Source: JAMOQA01 sp964420365
GTDB lineage: Bacteria > Acidobacteriota > Polarisedimenticolia > J045
Direction of reading: 5' to 3'
Length of the DNA: 35,973 bases
Assembly: GCA_964420365.1 (NCBI GenBank)
Contig: CAYQTA010000067.1
Coordinates: 1-35,973, forward strand
The notes beneath the pieces are model-generated. The model was not told the DNA's origin, did no database searches, and worked only from the letters and a program-made list of their open reading frames with translations. The position numbers were made by a program, and so were the translations under genes. How positions within the stretch are numbered: position 1 is the stretch's first letter; each line of letters opens with the position of its first letter. This document shows, in pieces, positions 23,101 through 29,221 of this stretch.

Positions 23101-24864
23101 GACGGGGTGCGCGACCGGGTCGACAACTGCCCGACGGTCTCGAATCCCGACCAGGCGGATGCCGATCACGACGGGACCGGGGACGCATGCGAGGACGTCC
23201 AGGACCGGGACGGGGACGGCGTGCCGGACGCGGACGACAACTGCCCGGACGTCGCGAACCCCGACCAGGCGGACCTGGACGGGGACGGCTCGGGAGACGC
23301 CTGCGACCCCGACGACGACGGCGACGGCGTTGCCGACGTGGACGACAACTGTCCGACCCTCGCGAACCCGGACCAGGTCGATCTCGACGGGGACGGCTCG
23401 GGGGATGCCTGTGACCCGGACGACGACGGCGACGGCGTGCCGGACGCGGAAGACAACTGCCCCCGGACGTCGAACCCGGACCAGGCGGACAGCGACGGAG
23501 ACGGCACCGGGGACGCGTGCGAGCAGCCCGATGCCGACAACGACGGGGTCCCGGACGCCGAGGACAACTGCCCGACGGTCTCGAACCCCGACCAGGCGGA
23601 CCTGGACGGGGACGGCTCGGGAGACGCCTGCGATCTCGACGACGACAACGACGGCGTCGCCGACGGGGACGACAACTGCCCGCGGGTCTCGAACCCCGAC
23701 CAGCACGATCTCGACGGGGACGGCTCGGGAGACGCCTGCGATCCCGACGACGACGGGGACGGGGTCGAGGACGGCACGGACAACTGCCCCACCGTGCCCA
23801 ACGCGGACCAGCAGGACTCGGACGGCGACGGGACGGGAGACGCCTGCGAGCCGAGCGAGCGCCCGTCGGTGACGATCGTCAAGGCGGTCCACGCCTTCGG
23901 GGCGTGGCTCGTCGGCTCCGACTACGCTGGAACGGGGACGCACCAGGCCTCCCGGTGGAGGATCTCCACCGCGGACGGGACCGACTTCGACGCCCACGTG
24001 ATCTGGGACGTCACCGTCGACCGGGGGCTCCTCACCGAGGTCCGGGCCCTCTACGACCATCCGGAGGAAAGCGGCACGCTCTACGCGCGCGTCTCCTACC
24101 GGGACGAATCCGGGTGGTCCGAGGAGTCCCTCTCCCGCTCGTTCGGCGCGGTGCCGCTGCCGGCCGACGACGGGAACTCCGGGGCCCACGGGGGGACCGT
24201 CACCCTGGTCGACGGGTTCGAGGGACCGGACCTCGTGCGCACCGATGCCCCGGACAACCTCGACCTCGGGGGGCTTCTCTGGTCGCCGTCCCTCGCCGAG
24301 CCGTCGGCGCCCTCCGGGCAGTTCTTCCTCCTCGAGGGACGTGCCGCGGTGCACCCGGCCGCCGGTTCCTTCGCCCGGGTGCAGACCGGCGTTGCGATCC
24401 CGGCCGCCGACTCCTTCGCCGTGGTCACGATCGACCCGGAGACGCCGAACGACCCGGACTACGACTTCACGTTCGGGCTGCGGGCCTCCGGTACGGGCAA
24501 CGCGCACACGTCCTACCGGTGCAAGGTCGAGGGCGCCTCGGGCCAGGACACGATCCGGTTCAACAAGTACGTCAACGGGATCAAGGCCGGGTCGGTCGCC
24601 CCGTGGGAGGGGGATCTCGGAGATCCTCCCTGGAAGGTGCGGTTCGAGGTCGAGACGGTGGGGGCGGACGCCGTCGAGCTGCGGGCCTACACCTGGGACG
24701 GGAGCGGGTGGGTGCTCCGGACGAGCTTCGTCGACGACGGGTCCTCGGGGAACGCCCAGTGGGACTCGCTCCCGCGGATCCTCGACCCGGGCCACGTCGT
24801 GCTCTCGAACGAGAAGGAAGGGAAGGTCCGCTACCTCGACCTGCGCGCCGGCACGCTTCCCTGA
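20176..24864 (+). CDS. Secreted multidomain protein: inactive subtilisin-like domain, TSP3 repeats, FN3-like modules, lectin-like C-terminus
   Basis: The 1,562-residue protein begins with a signal peptide (hydrophobic core about 21-39). An S8 subtilase-like domain spans about 165-515. The catalytic Asp (D188 in ALVDTGAD) and His (H243 in NGHGTLLAG) are present. The usual GTSMAAPH is GTGAAAAH, putting G457 in place of the nucleophile, and the oxyanion Asn region reads VAGAGDQG, so activity is unlikely. Thirteen thrombospondin type 3 repeats (DNCP...DxDGDGxGDACD, calcium-binding) follow in blocks of 3, 3 and 7, with an FN3-like module (YKGR...FYYLV..KNCFGEG) after each of the first two. The end is a beta-rich domain at about 1235-1330 and a LamG-like one at about 1345-1562. 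It probably acts at the cell surface. The GTG start is uncertain. Confidence 0.88.
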   Translation: MPRRGGRERIISSTRTGNPRAWTAVTIATLLLALLVPAARGERAPGGTPGPGDAVPVPALVLLERPGTARVPSREAWEDAAAPVLARLATLEERGLARAPRLLWVAGAIRVELAPEAFDRVAGWPGVRGVRRDRFLVPAATAAPRPPATAGQAESTTADVTTALQRMHVPEVWNEGVNGDGVVVALVDTGADLSHPDLSGRLWTNLDEWGGDHFDNDGNGYVDDVHGYDFVDDDGDPQDTNGHGTLLAGLIVGDGTSGTETGAAPGARLMVLRVGDSEADMLEAVQYALDNGADVIVVGDGESWADDPRPDYASWRQATDSVLAAGKILVAGAGDQGKKLGKNPVPYNVDTPGNCPPPRLHDAQTLVGGLSGALAAANLDVDDDAIARTSSHGPSEWTDIRGEVDATYPYDMPEEYRDYPFRDGQEQGLLKPDLAACGDGSTSTKLGGGYGPVDGTGAAAAHLGGIVALLLDADDGATPARIAEVLFESAEDLGDPGFDTLSGEGLVDAYAAWQLLVDACGAHGGDADGDGVCQDTDNCPDVANPGQADLDGDGSGDACDPDDDGDGVGDDADNCPRAANPGQEDADGDGIGDACDACPADPQNDADDDGVCGNVDNCPSDPNPGQEDADDDGLGDACDCAPDDGNIHGVPAELGPSVRFLDDRVTLAWNPATDAEVYEVYKGRVRGAFEYRHTCHDVDVDGTASEDTFEPAIGELFYYLVASKNCFGEGPLGAASDGSARPGPDGCPDGDGDGVRDLVDNCPDEDNADQADLDRDGSGDACDPDDDGDTIEDAADNCPRVGNPGQEDADADGLGDACDACPLDPQNDADEDGVCGDVDNCPSDANADQADADGDDVGDACDCAPDDGNVHGIPGELPPTLTFGADKETLSWGEIPEAQSYDVYKGRTRFPFTWGLTCHELDLAVTESHDTAEPAAGEMFYYLVAAKNCFGEGTLGDQSDGTPRPGPDECPDGDGDGVRDRVDNCPTVSNPDQADADHDGTGDACEDVQDRDGDGVPDADDNCPDVANPDQADLDGDGSGDACDPDDDGDGVADVDDNCPTLANPDQVDLDGDGSGDACDPDDDGDGVPDAEDNCPRTSNPDQADSDGDGTGDACEQPDADNDGVPDAEDNCPTVSNPDQADLDGDGSGDACDLDDDNDGVADGDDNCPRVSNPDQHDLDGDGSGDACDPDDDGDGVEDGTDNCPTVPNADQQDSDGDGTGDACEPSERPSVTIVKAVHAFGAWLVGSDYAGTGTHQASRWRISTADGTDFDAHVIWDVTVDRGLLTEVRALYDHPEESGTLYARVSYRDESGWSEESLSRSFGAVPLPADDGNSGAHGGTVTLVDGFEGPDLVRTDAPDNLDLGGLLWSPSLAEPSAPSGQFFLLEGRAAVHPAAGSFARVQTGVAIPAADSFAVVTIDPETPNDPDYDFTFGLRASGTGNAHTSYRCKVEGASGQDTIRFNKYVNGIKAGSVAPWEGDLGDPPWKVRFEVETVGADAVELRAYTWDGSGWVLRTSFVDDGSSGNAQWDSLPRILDPGHVVLSNEKEGKVRYLDLRAGTLP
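21751..23088 (+). repeat. Tandem 669-bp in-frame duplication in the TSP3 protein gene
   Basis: Two consecutive units (21751-22419 and 22420-23088) are each exactly 669 bp, or 223 codons. Each encodes three TSP3 repeats and one FN3-like module. Their protein sequences have clearly diverged, so the duplication is not recent, yet the length has been kept. Confidence 0.8.
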
Positions 24865-24887
24865 CGCGCCCGTTCCAGCGGCGCTGC

Positions 24888-25142
24888 GCGCCGCCCGGGT
24901 CGCCTGCCGGCGACCCCTACAAGAAAGGCCGGTTGCCTGCCGGCGACCCCTACGCGATCCGCGCGAGGAGGGTTCCTGTAGGGGCGGCCGGGAGGCCGCC
25001 CGAGGGTGCCGGGCGCGCATGGCGCCGTGGCCGCGGTCGCCGCGTGATGCGCGGCGCGGTGCGCCGCCCGGGTCGCCTGCCGGCGACCCCTACGCGATCC
25101 GCGCGAGGAGGGTTCCTGTAGGGGCGGCCGGGAGGCCGCCCG
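24888..25142. repeat. GTAGGGG-type palindromic dispersed repeats
   Basis: A 68-bp sequence occurs identically at 24935-25002 and 25075-25142. The block GCCTGCCGGCGACCCCTAC recurs three times (ending at 24920, 24953 and 25093). Each unit is built from two hairpins facing each other, GGTCGCC-tgcc-GGCGACC and GGGCGGCC-ggga-GGCCGCCC, joined through CCTAC and GTAGG. They fill most of the 316-bp gap between the TSP3 protein gene and the response regulator gene. No gene was recognised there. Confidence 0.88.
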
Positions 25143-25180
25143 CCGGTGCCCGGCGTACCGGTCGGCACGCCCGGGAGCAG

Positions 25181-25864
25181 TCAGCCGCGACCGCGGGGGT
25201 CGAACCGGTAGCCCCGGGCGCGTACCGTCTGGAAGAAACGCGGTTCCTCCGGGTCGTCCTCGAGCTTGGCCCGGAGCGCCCGGACGAAGTTGTCGACGGT
25301 GCGGCGCGTGCCCCGGTAGTCGGCTCCCCACACGTCCTCGAGGATCCTGCCCCGGGAGAGGGCCTCCCCCGGGTGTTCCGCGAAGTAGACGAGGAGGTCG
25401 AACTCCTTGGGCGTCAGGTGGACCTCTTCGCCGCGCCGGGTCACCGAGCGGGCCCCGGCATCGACCAGCACGTCGCCGAACCGGAAGACCCGTGGCTCGT
25501 AGGAGCGGCGCAGGCGCACGGCGATCCGGGCGAGGAGCTCCTCGAGGTCGAACGGCTTCGTGACGTAGTCGTCCGCCCCGGTGCGCAGGCCGCGGATCCT
25601 GTCTTCCACCGAGTCCCGCGCGGAGAGGATGATCACCGGGGCCGTGAAGCCCTCGGCGCGGATCTTCTCGAGGACGTAGGTTCCGTCGAGGCCGGGCAGC
25701 ATCAGGTCGAGCACGACCAGGTCGGGGGGTTCCTCGCGGATCAGGCGCAGGGCGTCGATGCCGCGGACCGCGGTCGAGACCCGGTAGCCGCTCTTTTCCA
25801 GCACGCGGCGCAGTCCCTCCCGGAGGGTCTGGTCGTCCTCGACGACGAGGAGATGGTGGCTCAT
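25181..25864 (-). CDS. OmpR/PhoB-family response regulator
   Basis: The 227-residue product is a two-component DNA-binding regulator. The receiver domain (1-120) has acidic residues E9, D10 and D11, phospho-acceptor D53 in VVLDLMLPG, and the conserved lysine in YVTKPFDLEELLARI. The C-terminal winged-helix domain includes LTPKEFDLLVYFAEHPGEAL and RTVDNFVRALRAKLEDD, followed by FQTVRARGYRF, which is standard for OmpR/PhoB. It overlaps the histidine kinase gene by 4 nt (ATGA), so the two are coupled. The pair is divergent from the cobalt/nickel transporter operon, a likely though unproven target. Confidence 0.95.
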   Translation of the reverse strand: MSHHLLVVEDDQTLREGLRRVLEKSGYRVSTAVRGIDALRLIREEPPDLVVLDLMLPGLDGTYVLEKIRAEGFTAPVIILSARDSVEDRIRGLRTGADDYVTKPFDLEELLARIAVRLRRSYEPRVFRFGDVLVDAGARSVTRRGEEVHLTPKEFDLLVYFAEHPGEALSRGRILEDVWGADYRGTRRTVDNFVRALRAKLEDDPEEPRFFQTVRARGYRFDPRGRG

Positions 25865-26787
25865 CGGGCGGCCCCCTCGGCGGACGGCAGGGTCACCAGG
25901 AACCGGGTCCCGCGCCCCCGTCGCCGCGAGGCGGTCAGCCGGCCCCCGTGGGCCCGGACGATCTGCCGGGCGATGGCCAGGCCCAGGCCCGTACCCCCGG
26001 GGTCCGGCCGGTCGCGGGCGACCCACCGGGTGAACGGCTCGAAGAGCTGCTCGAGGGGCGTCGGCGGAAGTCCCGGGCCCTCGTCGTTGACGGCGAAGAC
26101 GGCGAGGCGTCCCCACCGCCGTGCGACCAGCTCCACCGGGAGGCGGTCCCCCGCGTACTTGATCGCGTTCTGCACCAGGTTCCCCAGCGCCTCCGCGATC
26201 GCGTCCGGGTCGGCGCGGAACGTGAACTCGTCGACGATCCGCACCCGGAGGGAGGCGGGGTCGACCAGGCGCTCGGAGACCATCCCGGCGATCTCCGCCG
26301 GCGTCGTGCGCCGGATCCGGTAGAGGTGCCTCGGTGAACGCACCTGGCGCCACTCCATGATCCGGCCGACCAGCTCCTGGAGCCGGTCGACCTCCCGCCG
26401 GATCGCCTGGATCGAGTCGGCCGCGTCGCCGGGCAGGTCCATCGTCTCCAGGATCTGGACGTGAAGCCGGATCCCGGCGATCGGCGTCAGGATCTCGTGG
26501 CTCATCCGGGAGACGAAGGTCTCCTGCACCTCGGCGAGGCGGGCTCCGCGCCGGGCGAGGAACAGGAGCAGCAGCGCCCCGGCCGTCATCGACCCGGCGA
26601 ACGCCACGACCAGCAACCCGAAGAGCAGGTCGGACACCTGCTCGTGGACCCAGAGGATCGCGAGCCCGATCCCGGTGAGCACCGTCGTGGGGAGGACGAC
26701 GGTCAGCAGGATCAGGTGGACCAGCCACCGCAGGTTCACCTGCAGGGGGTCCCGGGGAGAGCGCTTCCGTTCGCGGCGACCGAGCAT
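25861..26787 (-). CDS. Sensor histidine kinase without a periplasmic domain
   Basis: The 308-residue membrane kinase partners the downstream regulator. TM1 (about 20-46) and TM2 (about 52-78) are joined by only a few residues (HEQVSD), so there is no extracytoplasmic sensor domain and it resembles intramembrane-sensing kinases. The phospho-acceptor is H97 in SRMSHEILTPIAG. The ATP-binding domain has NLVQNAIKYAG (N box), VNDEGPGLPP (G1), LFEPFTRW (F box) and GGTGLGLAIARQIV (G2). No HAMP domain is evident. No Shine-Dalgarno stands before the ATG. A TATCAT box 9 nt upstream suggests a very short or absent leader. Confidence 0.92.
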   Translation of the reverse strand: MLGRRERKRSPRDPLQVNLRWLVHLILLTVVLPTTVLTGIGLAILWVHEQVSDLLFGLLVVAFAGSMTAGALLLLFLARRGARLAEVQETFVSRMSHEILTPIAGIRLHVQILETMDLPGDAADSIQAIRREVDRLQELVGRIMEWRQVRSPRHLYRIRRTTPAEIAGMVSERLVDPASLRVRIVDEFTFRADPDAIAEALGNLVQNAIKYAGDRLPVELVARRWGRLAVFAVNDEGPGLPPTPLEQLFEPFTRWVARDRPDPGGTGLGLAIARQIVRAHGGRLTASRRRGRGTRFLVTLPSAEGAAR

Positions 26788-26796
26788 CTCGGGGGG

Positions 26797-26841
26797 ATGA
26801 TACCGCCGGCTCCCGGCGGCTCCCCGCGGACGGGGGATAAT
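26797..26841. promoter_or_regulatory. Divergent promoter region with inverted repeat between the kinase gene and cbiM
   Basis: On the minus strand TATCAT (26802-26797) faces the kinase gene; on the plus strand GATAAT (26836-26841) faces cbiM. Between them CCGCCGG (26803-26809), a 3-nt centre and CCGGCGG (26813-26819) form a perfect 7-bp inverted repeat, next to the kinase -10 and near the expected cbiM -35. It could be an operator for the response regulator or a metal regulator. Confidence 0.5.
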
Positions 26842-26880
26842 GGACCTTCCCGGGGGCGCCCGAACCGAGGAGATGGAGCG

Positions 26881-27828
26881 ATGCACATCCCCGATGGATT
26901 CCTCGCCGCGCCGGTTGCCGCCGGCACCTGGGTTGCCGCGGGTGCCGTGCTCGCCGGGGGGCTCGCCACCGCCCGCCGCCGGGAAGAGGCCGCCCCGGCG
27001 ACCATGCTGGGCGCCCTTGCCGCCTTCGTGTTCGCCGCCCAGATGATCAACGTCCCGGTGGCACCCGGCACCAGCGGCCACCTGGTCGGGGCGACCCTGG
27101 TCGCCCTCCTGGTCGGCCCGGGCCGGGGCATGCTCGTGATGGCGGTCGTGCTCGTGATCCAGGCGCTGCTCTTCCAGGACGGTGGAATCACCGCCCTGGG
27201 GGCGAACTTCCTCGACATGGGAGCGGCCGGCTGCCTGGTCGGCTGGGGCGTTGCCGGCCTCGTGAGCCGGCGGAGCGGAGCTCCCCGGGCAAGGCTTGCC
27301 GGGGCGGTCCTCGGGGCATTCCTCGCCACCCTGGTGGGCGCGACCCTGGTCGCCGCGTGGCTCTCCCTTTCCGGCCTGTATCCGCTCCGGGGCATCCTGC
27401 CCCTGATGCTGGTCACCCACGCGGCGATCGGCGTGCTCGAGGCCGCCCTGACCGGGGCGATCCTGGTGGTCCTGCTCCGGTGGCGGCCCGACCTTCCGGC
27501 CGCGGGCGCCGCGACCCCGGCCGGCGAGCGGTGGTTCGCCCTGGCCGGCGCCCTGCTCGGCATCGCCCTCCTGGTGGCCGCCTTCGCCTCGCCGTTCGCC
27601 TCCGGCCTGCCGGACGGGCTCGAGTCGGTGGCGGAGCACCTGGGGTTCGCGGGCCGCGAGCGGGTCCTGCTGCCGGGGCCCCTCGCCGACTACGAGGTGC
27701 CGATCCTCGCCCGCCATGCGGGCGTGGCGACGGCCGTCGCGGGGCTCCTGGGGACGGTCCTTGCCGCCGGGCTCGCCTGGGTGATCGGCCGCGGGCTTCC
27801 CGCGGCCGGGGAGCGGCTCCACCGGTGA
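26881..27828 (+). CDS. cbiM: Cobalt/nickel ECF transporter component CbiM with fused PDGLE (CbiN/NikN-like) domain
   Basis: This is the substrate-binding membrane subunit of a group I ECF transporter for Co2+ or Ni2+, 315 residues. The N-terminus MHIPDGFL carries the conserved His2 that co-ordinates metal in NikM/CbiM. GTSGHLVGATLVALLVGP (63-80) and LLFQDGGITALGANFLDMG (97-115) are family signatures. After seven or so TM helices a PDGLE segment at 244-248 (GLPDGLESVAEHLGF) with a final TM helix corresponds to the separate CbiN/NikN protein of other systems, so this is the fused form. GAGGAG precedes the ATG. The sequence does not tell cobalt from nickel; queG, a cobalamin enzyme, gives slight support for cobalt. 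Confidence 0.94.
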   Translation: MHIPDGFLAAPVAAGTWVAAGAVLAGGLATARRREEAAPATMLGALAAFVFAAQMINVPVAPGTSGHLVGATLVALLVGPGRGMLVMAVVLVIQALLFQDGGITALGANFLDMGAAGCLVGWGVAGLVSRRSGAPRARLAGAVLGAFLATLVGATLVAAWLSLSGLYPLRGILPLMLVTHAAIGVLEAALTGAILVVLLRWRPDLPAAGAATPAGERWFALAGALLGIALLVAAFASPFASGLPDGLESVAEHLGFAGRERVLLPGPLADYEVPILARHAGVATAVAGLLGTVLAAGLAWVIGRGLPAAGERLHR

Positions 27829-28454
27829 GGCCGGCGCATCGGCCGGCGATCGTGCTGCTCGCCGGGACCGGGGGGACCGTGCTGGCCGGGCTGCTGCCGG
27901 CCGGCCTCCGGGGGGAACCGGTGATGCCCTCCTTCTGCGCCTGGGGCGTGCTGGCCGCAACGGCCGTAGCGCTCCTCCTCCGCCATCCCGGGGGTGGGCG
28001 GGTCGCGAGGAGGATCGTTCTCGTCGCGCTGCCGGTCGCGCTCCTGCTGGCGGCTCCCGCCGCCCTCCTGGCACCTCCCGGCCGGCGGGCGCTCGTTCTC
28101 GGGGGGCTTCTCGCCCGGGCAGGGACGGCGGTTCTGCTCGCCGGAACCACGGCCACGCTGCTCGGTCCTCCCGGGATCGTCGCCGGCCTCCGCGCCCTCC
28201 GGGCGCCCTCCGGCTTCGTCGACGTGATGGAGGCCGCCCTCGCCAGCCTGGTCCTCCTGGGGGACGAGGCCCGGGCGATGCTCCGGGCCCGCCGGGCACG
28301 ACACCCGGCCGGCCGGCCCTTCGGCGGGATCGTCGGGGAGCCGGTGGACACGGTTCGGGGTTACGGACGCCTCGTTGCCGCCCTGCTGCTCCGGGCCCTC
28401 GCCCGGGCGGAGCGCCGGGAGCTGGCCCGCCGGGCGCGGGGAGGGGCGCCGTGA
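27825..28454 (+). CDS. cbiQ: ECF transporter transmembrane protein, CbiQ family
   Basis: The 209-residue hydrophobic protein starts with GTG, overlapping the cbiM stop by 4 nt (GTGA). It has four or five membrane segments (PAIVLLAGTGGTVLAGLLPA, IVLVALPVALLLAAPAALL and others). The coupling region AMLRARRARHPAGRP corresponds to the Ala-Arg-Gly-type helix through which CbiQ/EcfT contacts the ATPase. It is somewhat short for CbiQ. Position between CbiM and CbiO and the coupling motif carry the assignment. Confidence 0.85.
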   Translation: MRPAHRPAIVLLAGTGGTVLAGLLPAGLRGEPVMPSFCAWGVLAATAVALLLRHPGGGRVARRIVLVALPVALLLAAPAALLAPPGRRALVLGGLLARAGTAVLLAGTTATLLGPPGIVAGLRALRAPSGFVDVMEAALASLVLLGDEARAMLRARRARHPAGRPFGGIVGEPVDTVRGYGRLVAALLLRALARAERRELARRARGGAP

Positions 28455-29221
28455 CCGGCATGCCGCTCCCGGTCCGCGTCCGCGGCCTCTCCTACCACTG
28501 GCCGGACGGCACGCCGGCCCTCCGCGGCGTCGATCTCGACGTGGCCGCCGGAACGCGGATCGCCCTCCTGGGCCCGAACGGGGCGGGGAAGTCCACGCTG
28601 CTCCTGCACGTGGCGGGCCTCCTGCCCGGCCCGCGTTACGCCCACGTCCACCGGGCGGGGGACCCCGACCACCACCACGGCGCCCCGGGCGAGGTGTCGA
28701 TCGGCGGCCGATCCTGGACGGACCGGGCCGCCGCCCGGGAGCTGCGCCGGGCCGTCGGGATCGTCTTCCAGGACCCGGACGACCAGCTCTTCTCGCTGAC
28801 CGTGGGCGAGGACGTGGCCTGGGGCCTGCGGGTGCGAGGCGTCCCGCGCGACGAGGCGGCCCGGCGGGCGGACGAAGCCCTCGCCCGGGTCGGCCTGCCC
28901 CGGCACGGGGAACGACCGCCCCACCATCTCTCGCAGGGGGAAAAGCGGCGCGCCTGCCTCGCCGGGGTCCTCGTCCTCCAGCCGGGGGTGCTCCTCCTCG
29001 ACGAGCCGACGTCGGGACTCGATCCCCGGGGCCGGCGGGAGCTGGCGGAACTGCTCCGGGGGCTGCCGGCGACGCAGCTCGTTGCGACCCACGATCTCGC
29101 GTTCGCCCGGGCGCTCTGCCCGGAGGCCGCGGTCCTCGACGGGGGCCGGGTCGTCGCCCGGGGACGGACGGAGGACCTGCTCGCCGACCGGGAGCTGCTC
29201 CTCGCCCACGGGCTCCTCTAG
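28451..29221 (+). CDS. cbiO: ECF transporter ATP-binding protein, CbiO family, with His-rich insertion
   Basis: This is the energising ATPase of the cobalt/nickel importer, 256 residues, with a GTG start overlapping cbiQ by 4 nt (GTGA). Walker A is GPNGAGKST (41-49), the Q-loop is FQDPDDQLFS (106-115) as in CbiO/EcfA, the signature is LSQGEKRRA and Walker B is VLLLDEPTSGLDP. Between Walker A and the Q-loop is an insertion with histidines at 65, 67 and 74-76 (YAHVHRAGDPDHHHG), a possible metal-binding loop. Its stop codon overlaps that of the convergent glycosyltransferase (CTAG). Confidence 0.93.
   Translation: MTGMPLPVRVRGLSYHWPDGTPALRGVDLDVAAGTRIALLGPNGAGKSTLLLHVAGLLPGPRYAHVHRAGDPDHHHGAPGEVSIGGRSWTDRAAARELRRAVGIVFQDPDDQLFSLTVGEDVAWGLRVRGVPRDEAARRADEALARVGLPRHGERPPHHLSQGEKRRACLAGVLVLQPGVLLLDEPTSGLDPRGRRELAELLRGLPATQLVATHDLAFARALCPEAAVLDGGRVVARGRTEDLLADRELLLAHGLL

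Noticed and set aside
19063..25020. 1,985-codon open frame antisense to gpmI, yqgE and the TSP3 protein gene
   Set aside because: It mirrors well-supported genes in a very GC-rich region. Its repetitive Val/Arg/Gly/Asp translation reflects the TSP3 repeats read backwards.
26788..26880. Cobalamin or NiCo riboswitch upstream of cbiM
   Set aside because: The gap is only 93 bp, contains divergent -10 boxes, and shows no B12-box-like or NiCo aptamer core.
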